This document shows positions 62,772 to 62,865 of a stretch of DNA of 62,865 nt, one piece after another (positions within the stretch are counted from its first letter, which is position 1; every line of letters begins with the position of its first letter). Location of the stretch: NCBI GenBank assembly GCA_900538885.1, contig UQAI01000003.1:1-62865 (forward strand). Direction: 5' to 3'. Source of the DNA: an uncultured Mollicutes bacterium. Lineage in GTDB: Bacteria > Bacillota_I > Bacilli_A > ML615J-28 > CAG-313. A program made the translations under genes and the position numbers. The notes beneath the pieces are model-generated. The model searched no databases, had not been told where the DNA came from, and saw only the letters and a program-made list of their open reading frames with translations.

Positions 62772-62790
62772 TTGATATAGCGAATATCAA
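62772..62790. other. Short hairpin before the last gene
   Basis: TTGATAT (62772-62778) pairs with ATATCAA (62784-62790) around AGCGA. No T tract follows, so it may be an operator or an mRNA structure rather than a terminator. Confidence 0.4.
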
Positions 62791-62817
62791 ATAAACTATG
62801 TGAGGAGGTCAAAGAAA

Positions 62818-62865
62818 ATGAAGTCAAGAATCTTAAAGACAGTTGGTCTTATTGCAGCTATGGTA
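62818..62865 (+). CDS. Start of a secreted or membrane protein (partial)
   Basis: ATG at 62818 follows GAGGAGG (62802-62808). The 16 residues in the window, MKSRILKTVGLIAAMV, look like the start of a signal peptide. The gene runs past the window edge; nothing more can be said. Confidence 0.65.
   Translation, partial: MKSRILKTVGLIAAMV

Noticed and set aside
52..62865. TGA recoded as tryptophan, as in Mycoplasma
   Set aside because: TGA ends rarA and the FtsK-like gene at family-appropriate places and tryptophans are encoded by TGG.

Overview
The window is about 63 kb of AT-rich bacterial chromosome using the standard code (TGA works as a stop in several genes). Gene content points to an anaerobic-type, spore-forming low-GC Firmicute, probably an uncultured member of class Bacilli near the Erysipelotrichales/RF39/Mollicutes side. 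The reasons are: the sporulation operon spoIIAA-spoIIAB-sigF beside a DacF-like carboxypeptidase, a spoVAC-AD-AE-AF operon, PolC, an RNase J, RarA, a T-box in front of alaS, AGGAGG-type ribosome binding sites and a recurrent extended -10 promoter (TGGTATAAT). No phage, insertion sequence or CRISPR array is visible. Lineage is inferred from gene content only.

Layout. 52-7125: a fused purB-purA gene, an amidohydrolase, pyrimidine-nucleoside phosphorylase and a repeat-rich lipoprotein. 7257-11721: asnA, malQ, an alpha/beta hydrolase and a diacylglycerol-kinase-like gene. 11824-12455: a frameshifted ankyrin-like gene. 12559-15216: dacF, then spoIIAA-spoIIAB-sigF with an unusually short sigma factor. 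15290-18061: an ArsR/CzrA-type repressor with its operator and a zinc/cadmium P-type ATPase. 18136-19796: a PII-like protein coupled to a cation/proton antiporter. 19924-23126: the spoVA operon. 23255-29371: an RNase J paralogue, an unknown gene and phoH-ybeY-cdd-era-yqzL-recO. 29470-32467: cyclophilin, alcohol dehydrogenase, mscL, a zinc-ribbon membrane protein and rpmG. 32565-34241: an FtsK/SpoIIIE-like protein that has lost its ATPase motifs. 35590-34255 (minus strand): tRNA-Thr followed by rarA. 35716-42241: aquaporin, a two-component system with an HtrA-like protease, an ABC-F protein and a small kinase. 42234-49748: polC, a BI-1/YccA protein, gap and an AI-2E-family protein. 49874-53869: two tandem six-TM paralogues, one ending in a zinc ribbon and one in very long coiled-coil repeats around a YjbR-like domain. 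53880-57618: T-box, alaS, ruvX and a DUF1292 protein with a Cys/His tail. 59963-57788 (minus strand): tmcAL and an Mrp/SalA ATPase. 60058-62865: an unknown gene, a polytopic membrane LuxR-type regulator, a pseudopilin-like gene, an unknown gene and the start of a secreted protein.

Genes are tightly packed. Apart from the broken ankyrin-like gene there is no gap above 300 bases; shorter gaps hold terminators and promoters. In many units the stop codon lies inside the intrinsic terminator hairpin. The most unusual items are the FtsK-like pseudo-translocase, the PurB-PurA fusion, the sigma-F without most of region 3, and the tandem six-TM/coiled-coil pair.
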